A stretch of DNA of 64,000 bases from Beta vulgaris subsp. vulgaris (Eukaryota > Streptophyta > Magnoliopsida > Caryophyllales > Amaranthaceae). The DNA lies in contig NC_079208.1 of the NCBI RefSeq assembly GCF_026745355.1, positions 14,922,917 through 14,986,916 of the forward strand. The letters are read 5' to 3'. Every line of letters starts with the position of its first letter. The first letter of the stretch is position 1. A program made the translations under genes and the position numbers. The notes beneath the pieces are model-generated. The model was not told the origin of the DNA, did no database searches, and saw only the letters and a list, made by a program, of their open reading frames with translations. This document shows, piece after piece, positions 12,071 to 25,036 of this stretch.

Positions 12071-12431
12071 CATCACCTCTAGACCAGAATTTTTATTGGA
12101 AGTCCTTTGAAGTCCTTCAAATCTATCAATAACAACTTGACGAGTGTAAATCGTAGCTTTGATGAAAGGCCTTCGAATTCATCGTAGTCCAGAAGATCGT
12201 TGTTTTGTTAGCCACTAATACTACTTGATATTGAAACTGCACATCGGGAACAAATACTTTGATCTAACATGGGGCCACACTTCATCTAGTTGACCATAAA
12301 CTAGAATAAATGATTAAGCAAATTAATGAAAAGAGAAGGCAAGCAAACTTTTACCGAGAAACATGGACAATATCCATGTTAATCTATTTTGATGGAATTT
12401 GAAATTTAAAATATTTATTTTGTTTAATCTT

Positions 12432-13100
12432 ATGAGTAACCTCGTTAACCACATTTGTTTATACGAGTAACCTCATTTAATAATAAGAGTAACCTCGTTT
12501 AATCATATGAGTAACCTCAATTTTTTACACAAGTAACCCTTTATTTATTAATACAAGTAACCTTATTCGTTTATAAAGAGTAACCCTATTTATTCGTACT
12601 AGTAACCCCATTTGATCATATGAGTTCCCTCATTATTTTCACATAAATAAACCCATTTTTTTCGCATCAGTATCCCCAATTGTTCATATAAGTAACCCCC
12701 ACTTATTAATACGAGTAACCTCATTCGTTCGTAAGGAATAATCCATTTGTTCATACTAGTAACCCCATTTAATTATAATGAGTGACCTCATTTTGTTTAC
12801 ATAAGTAACCCCATTTTATTCGTATCAGTAACCTTTACTTATGAATTCGAGTAACTTCATTCATTCATAAGGAGTAACCCCATATATTCATACTAGTAAA
12901 CTCATTTAATCATATGAGTACCCCTATTTGCTCATTTAGATAATCCCATTTTGCTTATATGAGTAACCACATTTTTTTAATAGGAGTGAAACCCTTTTAT
13001 TGTTAAATAACCACATACTCATATAAGTAACTCTATTTGGTCATAAGAGTAACTCCGTCTTTTCATAAGAGTAATTTCATCTGTTCATAAGGGTTTGTGT
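12432..13100. repeat. Degenerate tandem array with AGTAACC core
   Basis: Roughly two dozen imperfect units of about 25-30 bp, each with a core close to GAGTAACCTCATTTGTTCATA, run head to tail for nearly 700 bp. Unit length and sequence vary, so it is old or evolving by slippage. No coding potential. Confidence 0.85.
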
Positions 13101-14110
13101 ATAAGGGTCAACTTCAAAAGGTCATATCTCACAACACACTTAATATTTTTGGAATATTAAAATTTGAGATGAAAATTTGGCTCGATAGCTTTCCAAAACC
13201 TGGTCAAAGCTCGATTCCAATGAGAAAGGAGTGAGATATGACCATTTGAAAATGACCTGATGGGCTGACAGATTGTCGCGCGCGGCCACACGTGTAATTT
13301 TGCGTGTGGCCGGCCACGCACACGCAAGACGCGCTGTAAAATTAATTATATATGATTATGAACTAAGTTCCCAGTTTATGAATTTGTGAATTTATGAGAA
13401 TAATGAGATATGACTAATGATAATCGTCTTTCGGTTTATAAATATGAGTTATTAGTTTATAAAATTTCTTTGTTAGTATGTATATATATACATAATTATC
13501 CTGCTTATGCTTTCATCACCAAAATGTTGTTATTGTTAATCGAGAACTAAAAAAAATTCTAACATTAATCAGATAATTTGGACAACCTGTTAGGAGCCAT
13601 ATAATTTTGATTGCTTAATAACATGTCACAAAAAAAGTAGTCTTTTTTATGTGTTTAATCAACTAACTTATACTAACATTTTTATGGTGCTTGAAAATAT
13701 TATCTGGTTGTTCTTTTACATAAACTTTAATATGAATCGATAATTAGCAAAGGCCAGCAATAATGGACAAACGTGGTTAATAACCGTGTTCGTACCCTCA
13801 TCCTCCAAAACTCACTTTTGATTCTTGACCATTAATGAAGTTATGACGGGGAAATCTACATTCCATAAGTCCCTAAGATAATTTTCCTAAGTTTCAAAAT
13901 ATCCAATTAAGTGTATGAGTCTTTCTCTAAAGACTTGTTGGTGATTTCAAAAAATATTTTTAATAAAATCTTAACAACGGGGTAAACAAAATGTGCTCAC
14001 ACCGCGTAGGCGAATAAAATCCCACATATATCTGATAAGTGTCAAGAGAATTTTGGGATGGAGTGAGAAAATGACACAAGAATAATTTGATTTTACCAAA
14101 ATCAAATCCC
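13101..14110. other. No gene recognised
   Basis: Unique-looking AT-rich DNA with a short GC-rich patch near 13275-13335 containing repeated CGCGC and GGCCAC words (GCGTGTGGCCGGCCACGC is palindromic). No open frame of note. Confidence 0.4.
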
Positions 14111-14114
14111 TTAA

Positions 14115-14520
14115 GGTAGTGTTTGGAAACTTGTATTTCATTTCAAATAATGGAATTGAAATCTGGAATTTAAAGTTTGTATTTCAATTCCTAACCATTG
14201 TTTAAAGGGGATTTGATAGAAGAGAGAGAAATAGAGGTTTAATGTAGGAGAGAGAAAAAGTGTGGGTTTACTAAAGGAGAGAGAAATAAATATTAGAAAG
14301 AGAATGAGTGAAGTTGGGATATAAATACTCATGGAGTTGGGATATGCATGAGGAAAGAATTTCAAATGACAAGGTAATAGCTTGAATTTCAAATTCTACT
14401 AATATAGGCTTTTGAAAAGAATTTGGACAAATTCCATAATTTCAAATTCCATGCCATCCAAACAATAGATTTCATCCAAATCCAGGATTTGAAATGAAAT
14501 CTTGCTATCCAAACATAGCA
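14115..14520. mobile_element. Tourist/Harbinger-like MITE, 406 bp
   Basis: Ends GGTAGTGTTTGG and inverse TGCTATGTTTGG, followed inward by inverted TTTCATTTCAAAT, flanked by TAA at 14112-14114 and 14521-14523. The G-rich GTTTGG terminus and TAA/TTA target fit the PIF/Harbinger class. Confidence 0.75.
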
Positions 14521-15090
14521 TAAGTGATTTTGATTGCACAAACAAATGATTAAATAACTGATCTTATGGGCTTAAAAACTTAATCAGTTAATAATAACTG
14601 ATCGGATTTTTAAGCTCACCCGCACCAGTTATTGTGTCCTCATTTGAGGCCTAATATATTTACCCATGTAACACCTTCCTCTCATCCCTCCTTACCCATG
14701 AAACACTAATCACCACCGTCTCTCATCCATCTTTTCTCGAGAAGAATAATGGTAACGCCACCGTTAGAGTTCACTGCACCGTCGAAACTTCCTCAGAGTC
14801 TTTGATGGCGACTTTCAGAGTCACAAACTCCTACTGTTGAAGATATCGAGGCGAATCTTGTCAATTGCTCCGAGCAACTGACTCTATCCAAAACCGGTTA
14901 CGTAACACCTGTTTTGACCAGATCCAATGATGTTTTTCCATTAGTGTTACTGAGATATCTTGATCCTTTTGGAGTATAGTTTCTTTCTTTCTTTAGTTTT
15001 CTGTTATCACGATTAACAAAGATTTGTGGAATAAAAAGCCTATTAAAATATACAAATTGTAATATGTAACTAAATTTATTAATATATAGA
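14521..15090. other. No gene recognised
   Basis: Short frames around 14750-14980 resemble coding sequence in composition but do not join into a gene. Nothing supported. Confidence 0.35.
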
Positions 15091-15099
15091 TTTCAATTA

Positions 15100-16154
15100 G
15101 GAGAAATTGATTTAATCAGTCCCAACTATGGGCACACAGACGAAAACAGTCTCAACTATGGTTTTTTATTATTCAGTCCCAACTTTAAAACCTCCCCCCC
15201 CCCCCCCCTACATGGTACGAGTGGAATAGTGACTTGCTACACCGGTAAAAGAATGAATAAACCCTTATTTTTCATTTTATATTTTATTTTCAAATGTTTC
15301 TTGTACCTCCTCTTTCAATCTTTCTCTCTTCTCTCACCTTCCTCCCCTTCCCCTACCACCCCACAATCAGTGCCACCACCCTCAGTCCCCTGTCCCAACC
15401 CCACCACAAGTCGAGTCCACCCCAGGCCTACCCACACCCTCCCAGCCCACCCACAACCCCTATCTGCAGCCCATACCCCCACCCCACCCCATAGCCCCCC
15501 GCAAAACCTTCTCCCAACCCCCACCCCGCATCCTTAGAAACGCCCCTATTGTCGGCGCCCACCCTCCAATCCCCAATCCCCCCACATCCTCCCTCCTTTG
15601 CTCTCACCTTCATCTTTAGGGTTTTCGGGAGGTAGTTTTGAAAGTGGTGGAGGTGTTTCGGGGGTGATTTTGAGGGTGGAGAAAGTGCTTCAAGGGTCAT
15701 TTGAGGGAGGGAAAGGTGCTTCAGGGGTGATTCAGGTATGGCGGAGGTGTTTCGTGTGTGATTTCAAGGGTGGGTGAGGTGTTTTAGGGCAGCGGGACAA
15801 GGGGAGGAGTTTGGGGCGGATGAGGGGGTGGTTGGGGTGAGGGAGTGGTTCCGATAACAGTGGAGGGGTTTCGGGGACAAGGGACGGGGGAAGATGGTGG
15901 TCGGGGAGGTAAAGAAGTTTTGGGGACGAGGGAGAGGTTGGTGACAATTAGGGGAGTTGGGTGATGAGGTAGTAGGGGTGGAAGGGGAGGGGGTTGGATG
16001 GCAGGGGAGAGGAGGAGGAAGATAAAAAAAAATTGACAAAGTTTACCTGCTACAGTAGGTTAGAAAACAGTTGGGACTGCTATGTAAAATATCATTTAAA
16101 GTTGAAATTGAACAATAAAAATTGATAGTTGGGACTGATTAAATCAATTTTTCC
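15100..16154. mobile_element. Mutator-like non-autonomous element
   Basis: Inverted ends GGAGAAATTGATTTAATCAG and GGAAAAATTGATTTAATCAG continue into AGTCCCAACTAT on both sides. A perfect 9-bp duplication TTTCAATTA flanks it (15091-15099, 16155-16163), the hallmark of Mutator-type insertion. The interior is strongly strand-biased, C-rich then G-rich, with open frames that look like composition artefacts. No transposase. Confidence 0.92.
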
Positions 16155-16601
16155 TTTCAATTATAATTTAATCATAAAGTTAACTTAATGAATGTTTAGA
16201 ATCCAAGATTAAATTTAAATAGTTCAATCACAAGTTATGGTGACTATAATTTTATTGTAGCCATTATAAAATTGTCCCTATTTCTAAGACTTTATAATGT
16301 ATACACCGATACTAGTTAAAATTGTTAGGGCATGAATTAATACACAAAGGAGAGTGGAGAATGCATCAAAAGTCAAAACTTTGAACGGTAAATCTTAAAT
16401 ACAATAACATACTTCCTCTACTTTGTTTTTTTAATTGCACCATTTGATTTTTGCACCAATTTTAAGAAAAGAGAAGAGAAGAAGATTAGACCCATTTGAC
16501 TTGGCAAAATTAATTGAGTTGAGTGGTAGTGAAATGAGGGTGAAAAGGTAAAATATCCCCAAAAAACTTTGTCAAAGTTGAAATAGTGCAATTATAAGAA
16601 A

Positions 16602-17110
16602 ATGTTTCAAATTACAAATGGTGCAATTAAAATAAATGGTGCTTGGAAGCCCCCCGCTATAGGTTTTTTCAAATTAAAATTTGATGGTTCTAAATTACAA
16701 AAGGCTCAGACTTCTTTTGGCTTTATCATTAGAAATATTAATGAGGGTGTTATTTTTTGTGGTGCTAATTCTATTAATTTAAATCTTTACAATCTAGTTG
16801 CGGAAGCTTGGGGGTTAGGAAAGGGATTAGAGGTGTCATTTCTCTTGGAATGAAGAAACTTATTATTGTAAGAGATAATTTTGATGTGATTCAATCCATT
16901 AAAAGGGTGTGAAATGTTCCTTGCACTATTAACTTTCTTGTTCTAAATGCAGGCAAAGATTTGAAGTTGTTTCAAGAAGTCCAGATATGCCATGTGTTCA
17001 GAGAGTTTAATGTGCTGTTGATTGTATGACTCACCGAGGGCAAAATTCTTCTAATCTTACCTAGTAGTTTGATTCTCCAGATATTTCCTTTTCTATGATA
17101 ATTTGAAAGA
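16602..17110 (+). pseudogene. LINE remnant: RNase H-like domain
   Basis: The plus-strand frame reads GAWKPPAIGFFKLKFDGSK, then FGFIIRN and NLVAEAWGL, the start of the RNase H-like domain found at the C-terminus of plant LINE ORF2. After a shift near 16850 the next frame gives KKLIIVRDNFDVIQSI and VFREFN, the later parts of the same domain. The shift and several stops show it is dead. Only the 3' end of the LINE remains, ending in an A-rich stretch near 17175. Confidence 0.75.
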
Positions 17111-17457
17111 ATGCTCTACGGTGACCCTTATCTTGAACCTCTCTAGCTTTTCTTTTCTTATAATAAACAAAAGAAAAATCAAAGTGGAAAATAGTGCAAT
17201 TAAAAAATAGAAAAAATATATAGTAATATGAAGAAAATACCGAAAAAATTTCAATTCATGTGGACCATTACAACGCTTAAGATGTGTATTACACAGACGT
17301 GAGCATCCAACTTCAAGCGACACTTAGAATGAATGTCACCACTCACTTCAGCATCTATATTTCAACAGATAAGGGAATAAACCTGTTTGAAATATCTTCA
17401 ATACAAGAGCCTTACAAGTTACAATACAAACTTCAATATCAACTCCATTAACGAATA

Positions 17458-20400
17458 CTACTGCCTCAAGGTCTCCACGACGTAGTTTGCGTAAAGATCC
17501 CTGCAAGACAAACAGCAGACGTGAGATGATTCTTGTTGAATATCATAGCAAATACAACACAGTAAATAAAATTTTCACCAATTGATGGTAATATAACTAT
17601 ATAAGAATATGTATAATTAGTAAACTACTAGTTCTTATTCAATAATTCGCCTTTCAGATGTCTAAAACGAACACATAGCAAGTCTCTACAATGATTTACA
17701 GTTTCATCAGGTAAAAGTTGGCAGACTGCCGATAGAAGAATCCATTCATCAACGAACATGTCATGAAGTAGTTTAAACGGTTAAAAAACTATAAAAAGCC
17801 TTGATCCGCTAATTAGGGCTAGTTCAGTATTACTACTACATTCAAACTTTTGTTTTTTAACTTTTAAGTCAATAATTGACTGGCACAAATTAATGTCAAG
17901 TAGTCTACTACTTTTCCTATGTTTCATGTTTCTTGTATGTTAAATGTATCTAGGTCAGTATGTAACGCAAGTACTTCTTCTAGGTCACGTACTAGTACCC
18001 GATACAATAGGTGTCCTACATAGTTATGCGTATCCATTCCTAAAATTTTAAAATCTTGTCCTTTTCTGTCCCCGTACTCCTATCTGTCTCTATGCAACCT
18101 AAAGGCCACTAATGGTGAACAAAAGCAATTGGAAAGGAAAGGAGCAAACATACATTGAGTACTGTATTGCCTCATGGGCCATAGAAGCGGGCAGAAACTC
18201 ATCAACTGCTACTTCCTTGTTTTCATTTTTCTTATCTGAAAAAAATTGTCAGGGAAAAACACACTGAAGTACAAGATTCTCAAAAATAGCTATTCGTTCC
18301 AGCAGTGAGAAAAAAAAGAAGATTAAATGCCATGACATATAAACCAAAAACGGAATACTGAAAATTGAGGTGGCAACATATATATGCTTGAATGCCATTT
18401 TTTTTTTTTTTTTGGAATTGGAAATGAGCAGATAGTAAAAGCAAGGATACAATCTTCAAAAAAGCGACGTATCTCAGCCAAACGATGAGGTGGGAGCTCT
18501 TTGATGTCATTGAAATGCCGGTACTCAGGATCATCAGCACAAACAGCGATTATCTTGTCATCTTTCTCACCCTGAACAAATTAAAGTTAGCATTCCTGAA
18601 TGAGATTAATATTTACTTCAGTATGAAAATACATACCTGGTCTATCATAGGCATCAATCCTATGGCTTTGGCCCGCAAGAAGCATCCCGGAAGAACAGGC
18701 TCCTGCAAGTTTGGAAAACCACAAGATTATAGATGTATCGAAGTCCTACATGTAAGCAGTAAATTCACAAACAAAATTTACAGGACACGTAACAGAACAT
18801 ACAAACTCTAAAAAGACACGCAGTTAAAACTTAAAAGAATTAAGACATGGAGCCACTCATGAAAATGAAAAAGGACAGATTCATGTGATATGAAAATGAG
18901 AAAAAGGTCAACATCAACAGGAAACCATGAAGACAAGCATCTAGTGTACTTTCAGCCAGCATCAAGGACAATCCAGTTTTTAATACAGAATGCAGCATCT
19001 TTACAGGTATTGGCCAACATCAATTTTGATAGCACAACTTTTTCTCAACTGGATACTTCACTTGAGATTTTATCTTTGTTGTTAAATAGAACAATTGACA
19101 GTATATTTGGTTGTGAAAACACTTTGATCTAATAAAGCATATAATGAACATTTTCATGCATAATATTTGATCTAAATGGTACCTGCATGATAACCAAGAC
19201 ATCCATGGGGTCACTGTCTTCACAAAGAGTTCGAGGGATGAATCCGTAGTTGTGGGGATAAACAACGGATGAATAAAGAATACGATCAACCTGAACAAGA
19301 ACATTTATCATGTTAGTTTACAATATCAATCTCAAATTATTGGTCACAAGAAGCAAATATGACCAAGATCACTTTCATACCTTAATCAAACCAGTCTTTT
19401 TGTCAAGTTCATATTTCACCTTACTCCCTCTAGCTATCTCAATGACCTGCACGCATCAAACAAGCTTTAATGGTCGGAATACTCAAGTTAGCAACACAAA
19501 ACTAATGTTCCTCATCATCAATAGTTATATATTGAACACCGCCTTCAAGAATTGGAGCTTTAATAAAAGCATCGTAATTATTTGATTCTGTTTGTCGATA
19601 AACACATGGAACACAACTTTCTGCGAAGTTCTACTTCCCATCTACGGGGAGGAGTTGCTTACCTAGTACCCCATGATAAGTAGAATTTCATTTCTGTGCT
19701 TGACCAAAAAATATGGCACTTTCCAACTTTGTTACGCCATAGGAATTACAGCTTCACAGGATTCATCTCCCTATGTCTAAACAAACGACCTGGTAAAATA
19801 GTTGTGGCAGGAGCCAGGGAGATGGAGAATAAAACTATTCGTATAGCAGAATATGTGGCTTTAAGTGGAGGTAAAGCTGTTGATATTCAGCATTACATAT
19901 GGGCCAATCACAAAAGTTAATTAGATAAAAAGTTGAACTTGTCCCATATGGTTTGCCTTTCTATTAAGTATTAACCATTGTTTTAAGGAGGAAAGCGAAG
20001 ATGTTTCATGGCTTATCATGATTTTGATGTTATCTTTGTTACTATTATCCACAAGGATGATTAGGTTTGGTCCTTTCAGAAACATCATCCACAATGACGA
20101 TGAGGCTGGTTCTTCCTGAAATGGCTGCACTACTTCCCTGTCTAAATTAGAAACAAGGGCATAATGGTTACAGTCAAATTAATCATTGGCTAAAGAACAG
20201 AGGACATTTGTTGTTTTCTTTTTTCCTTTGTTCACTTTGTACCTTCTAAAAGAAACGGGTTGATGTAAGCTCATGTCAACAAGAAGTAAATTTAGATATG
20301 AACCTTTAGAACCATAACAAACTCACGAGATAGCTTCAGCCTTCAGGTAGTTCAGTTCTACTTTGTTGGCAGATGACCATATGAACATGAAAAGCTCAAT

Positions 20401-22555
20401 TTTAACATGTAAATATTTCACCAAACAAACGAATATCCCAAATTCTAAGTCCTATGCGCTTGGGTTACTTGGCGAGCAATGCAGAAGAAAAACATGAATA
20501 TTCTTAAGGGTCTAAATGTGCAATACAAAATACAATAAGCTAGAGGGCAATCACGAAGCGCATAAGCAATGTGAATCGTTGGAGAGAAATATGTTGTATA
20601 CACTATTTCGATGATAGACAAATACTTAGTAATTTATATAATTTTATTTTGCCAAAAATATAAAATGCCAAAAATATTGTTTTATTTATTACATGCCGAT
20701 ATATATTTTATCTTGTAGAGAAAGAATAATGAGTTTAAGATATTAATCTAGTCAAGATATTTAATGAGAAAGATTTTCACTATGGTATGTTGATGTATCT
20801 AGTAACTAGAATCTTTTGAATAAAAAGATTCTTAAGTGATTAGAGATTTTATTGTTGTTTTTGTTATGGAATTCAGGTTGGATAATCGTGCCTACAAAGA
20901 AGGAGAGTGGGGCAAAATTCCTCTAACCACTCATGGGATAATGTAGCACAACGGCTAGTGGAAGGTGGTTACAATCTGTTGCAAAAATCGTGGAGATAGT
21001 GCAGCGAGTTATGGGCCATGAAGCCTCATACCAGCAAGAGCAAAACGTGGATTAAGAGGCATGAAGAACAAGAAGTAACAGCTACTATATAAGCAATTTA
21101 CTTGTTCGAAAATAAACACAACTTTCAAGCATTCAAAAAGGCACTAAATTAACTTAGAAAGTTTTTCCGTAATTATACTCCTCTTCATATGTAAATCATT
21201 GTAATGCTTCGAGGGTTTGGGTGAGTGAAAATATCAAATATCACAGAATATCTTTGTAATCAAGTGAGAAGAAGAAAGAGAGAAATAGAAGACTTCGAGT
21301 AAGGTCAAGAGAGTGTTACTAGTCCAAGGAAAAAGTTCCTAGAGAAACAGGGTGAGGTCCAGTATTAGGTTGTATGAAGTGTCATTTGGCCTATTCTAAT
21401 AAGAGAAATATTGAGTCAAAATCCCTTGGGTCAAGGTTTTTCTTCCTATTGGGCTTAGAAAGTTTTCCTTGTAGGTTAAACTTGTGTGTCAATTCTTTCG
21501 TTTCTTTCAAGTTATTTTAATTCTGCAAATTAGGTTAAAAGTCCCTACAACTACAATTCACCCCCTCTTGTAGTTGATCTAGTGTTCATACTAGATTAGA
21601 ATAACAAAATATATGATGAAAAAAATACAAACACTAAACCAAGAATTGGCACAAGTGGAGCTTATAAAGATCTTACTATTACATTGTTTTCCCTTTAAAA
21701 AAAGGCATATGCTCATACATATACCCTACCAGCTATTCAGTATGTACACAATAGACAAAGTCAATGAGCTTTACCATGATCTCATGACAACTTAATCAAC
21801 TTTTGACTACTTGATGAAAAAGATATTTACGAATAACTACTAATGCAGTTTTCCATCAATTAGGAGAGTGGGGTGGGAAAAATGACTATTTCGAAATCAA
21901 GGAAGATGTCCAAAACATTTTTGTTTCTACCACTACAATTTTCAATTTCCCCATCTTCATCATGACCTATTTGTCTGGTCCAAACATTCAATATCGAACA
22001 CCAATTATCCAAGAGGTTTATCTTAGGTGGGGAAAGAGGGTCATGCGGAAAGCAAACCATTGTTTTGTTAATTACTCTTGAGTCCTGACCTAATATGCAA
22101 CTATTATGCCACTCCAAAATAAGAATATATAGCTCGTTTAACATTTCGCGAGTCGAAAAAATATCCACCAAAAATACATAATAACATGAAAATGATCTAT
22201 ACAGAAACTAGCATATGCATGCCAAATAAAGTTAAGGTTCTTACACAGTTGAAAATTACAGGAGCTCCAGGACCTACATAAGCATCAACACCGAAAAACC
22301 AAAAACCAAATAAATAAGAAAAACAAAACATAACAACAGTACAAAGTGTCTAAGAATGTAACTGACAACACACAAATTAGATGATCATATAGAAGAATGG
22401 ATACCTATCTCCAGATCATGCCATGGGTGTGCAGCAACTGATCTTCTAGTCATGGACGAAAGTATTCTTTCATTTAAACGAGGATGCCTAGGATACTTTG
22501 AATATCCAACATCCTTTTTCTCAGTCTCATTCTCAATCTCAACGGGAGAAACCAT
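17458..22555 (-). CDS. PPA: Soluble (family I) inorganic pyrophosphatase
   Basis: Eight minus-strand coding exons, in order: 22555-22405, 22273-22245, 19446-19381, 19290-19183, 18702-18637, 18571-18451, 18235-18154, 17500-17458. All joins keep frame with GT-AG borders, giving 221 residues, the usual size for plant soluble pyrophosphatases. The enzyme hydrolyses PPi to two phosphates with Mg2+, mainly in the cytosol, pulling biosynthetic reactions forward. The family signature is intact: [11 protein letters not shown] (residues 106-116) supplies the metal-binding aspartates. Other conserved stretches are [61 protein letters not shown] and [15 protein letters not shown]. The start ATG at 22555 follows a splice acceptor at 22567-22568, so there is an upstream 5' UTR exon. 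One 2.8-kb intron contains a solo LTR. The gene looks functional. Confidence 0.95.
20592..21606 (+). mobile_element. Ty1-copia-type solo LTR in a pyrophosphatase intron
   Basis: A 1015-bp segment starts TGTTGTATAC, ends ATAACA (inverted TGTT/AACA) and is flanked by a perfect 5-bp duplication AAATA (20587-20591, 21607-21611). It has a TATA box (CTATATAAGC near 21085) and, near the 3' end, CACCCCCTCTTGTAG, common before the primer-binding site of plant copia elements. No internal region or second LTR is present. It lies antisense to the gene in the intron between 22245 and 19446. Confidence 0.88.
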
Positions 22556-22737
22556 GTTCTTTTTAGCTGCAGATAGATATCTCCACTTGTTAAGAAGTTA
22601 AAACAAAAATGTTTTACAAAAATAAAGAATAATAAAAACTCACAGTTGGTCTTGTAAGAGACCGTCTACTTTTAATTTAAAAGTAGGCGCGGCCCAAGCC
22701 CAATATTAAGAAAGAATAGATCATATTTCTTAATATA

Positions 22738-22866
22738 GTGACTACTTTAATCTATTTAGTGACCATTTTAATCTATTTAGTGACCAGTTTAATCTATTAA
22801 TTAATAACATTCTTTAATTCATTTAGTGACTGATTTAATCCATTTAGTGACTAGCTTAATCCATTT
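22738..22866. repeat. Short tandem array, TTTAGTGACC core
   Basis: About five to six imperfect units of roughly 21-24 bp, such as ATCTATTTAGTGACCATTTTA, within the 5' UTR intron of the pyrophosphatase gene. Confidence 0.75.
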
Positions 22867-23828
22867 TGTAAGACTGACGGACTATTTTTAAAAATTGTTT
22901 GTTCTGATTTGAATTTAGAAGGGAAATAAAAGAAGGAGAAGAGAATGGACGACTAGGATGGTGCAAGATACCTAAAAATAGTGTTAGGTTAGAGAAAAAT
23001 TGAATGGGCTTCTTAGGAGAACGTAGGTTTGCATTGTCTAATTTTATATTAAAATTAGACCGTCTATTATAATAATTTGTGTAAAAACTCAATAGAGTAC
23101 AAGTAATAATTTCTAGATCAAACATTCAATGGAAACTTCTCAAAATGAGACGATCTTATCATTATCATTAGAGTGTGTGACTATATATTTAAAAGGGACC
23201 AGTTTTTGTTTACGCTACTTTTCAACTGAAATTTTTAGCTAAAAGAACAAGGTAAAACAGTCTATTTTCAAACCAACTAAATGTTAGGGGTATCAAAAAA
23301 AAAAATCCTTACATGGAAAAATAAAGAGTACTATCTTATTTATGTATTACTAATCATGAAATTAAACAATGTATATAGTATTATGATAATATCATATTGT
23401 TTGTAGCATAGACATTGGCATTAGCCAATTGAACTTCATCAAGTTTATCTAATTATATTGATATATGCACTATTTGGCATATCTCAATGGCATGTATTAA
23501 AAACTTAATACCCTCATGACCTAGAGAATTCTCAACTTTACAAAAGTGATATGCATATTTGGAAGACGAGAAATGCCTAAACTATAACCATTTTGAACAT
23601 TTTTTTTGTTCAGAACCATTTTTAGTGGTATATTTAGCAAAAACAATAATATATTAATTACAAAAGATAGCATATATACACAAAAAGTAGTATGTAAAAA
23701 CCGAACATATGACCAGGATACAAGTGTATTAGTAAAGTGATGTTTTTGGTTCCAATAAATTACTTTAATTCTTAAATATACCACCTCTTTACCAGATATA
23801 CTTTCAGATATACTTTCTCTCTGTTCTA

Positions 23829-24089
23829 CTACCTCCGTCCTTTATTAGTTTACCCACTTTGACTAATAACACTATTCATCTTTATTACTTTGACCATTAT
23901 TTATACTTTATATGATGTAAGGAAAATATAATCATGTGTCATATTGTTTGATTCGTCTCAATATATAATTTTGGAATATTAAATTTTTATAATTTTTATA
24001 AATATATAATTAGAGATATTATTACTCAAAATTTTACATTGATAAATATGAAAAGTCAAAAGAGGTAAACTAATAAAATACGGAGGGAG
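23829..24089. mobile_element. Stowaway-like MITE in the 5' UTR intron
   Basis: Inverted ends CTACCTCCGTCCTTTATTAG and CTCCCTCCGTATTTTATTAG, with TA target duplication (23827-23828, 24090-24091), 261 bp. It is inside the proposed 5' UTR intron of the pyrophosphatase gene. Confidence 0.88.
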
Positions 24090-24690
24090 TATTTTAAAGG
24101 AAATGTAATGCGTTGGCACGAGAATTCAAGAGAAAAGAGAGATAAAGAAAAAGAAAAAGAAAAAGAGGGATCCATGTGAGGAATACATAGAAAAAAATAA
24201 GTAAGCATCAAATAGACTAATGTTTTATTTATTTTGAAACGGCCTAAAATGATTTAGTATTTCATTTATTTAGAACGGAGGAAGTATTACTTTTCTTGAT
24301 AATCTGAACAAAAAAGGTATAGAAGGATCCTGAATTGGGCAAAGCTACCTGCGAGTCTGGGAGACAAACTCTGCATCACTCATTGAGTGTTAACAACATG
24401 CACTAAATTTCATCTAAAGTCCAACAAAATAACCCAAATGACGCCTAAATCAACTGTTTATACCTCAAAAAATGAGACTCGGGAGTTGAAAAAGGGTGAG
24501 AATCCCTTTCAAAATACTCCAAACTAAAAGCAATTAAAACTGGAAAAAAAAACAATTAATATGTATATGAACTGATCAATACAGAAAAAATGATAGCAGC
24601 AAAAAAGATTCGACTAATTTTAAAGAGAATTGACAAGGGTAATCACAAATAAAAAAGACATAATTAAGCTTGAAGAGGAAAGAAATTTAC

Positions 24691-24770
24691 CTGAGAAGAG
24701 GAAAACTAAGGAGGAAACTTGAACAAAAAACAAATGAAAGTCAGATCTCAATAAAAACTCGTAGATCGCG
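24691..24770 (-). other. Probable 5' UTR exon of the pyrophosphatase gene
   Basis: On the minus strand, TTCTCAG followed by GTAAATTTC makes a good splice donor at 24690-24689. It would pair with the acceptor just upstream of the ATG exon (CTGCAG before 22566), giving a 2.1-kb leader intron, common in plant housekeeping genes. The 5' limit is uncertain; TTAAATAC near 24774 could be a TATA-like element. A transcript read is needed to place the start. Confidence 0.5.
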
Positions 24771-25036
24771 TGGTATTTAAGCTTATGAAAGAAGCAAAAG
24801 GATGGAGAAGAAAAAGAAAAAGGAGAAAGAAGGGAGATGACTGTCAGCTCAAGGTAAGCAAACTAGCAAAGCAGAGAGGAGAGAGAGTAGCAATGCCTTC
24901 CCGCTCTCTGTCACTTTCTTTCTTAACCATTTTAAAAGCAACACCAAAACTCAACAAATATCCCCCTCCTCAAATAATACAATATTACAATTTTACAATT
25001 TTTTTTACCTTATCAGATATCGTATTAGGAAATCCC

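Noticed and set aside
15229..16039. Pro- and Gly-rich open frames in the Mutator-like element
   Set aside because: They follow the C-rich/G-rich strand skew, overlap on both strands and show no conserved motif.
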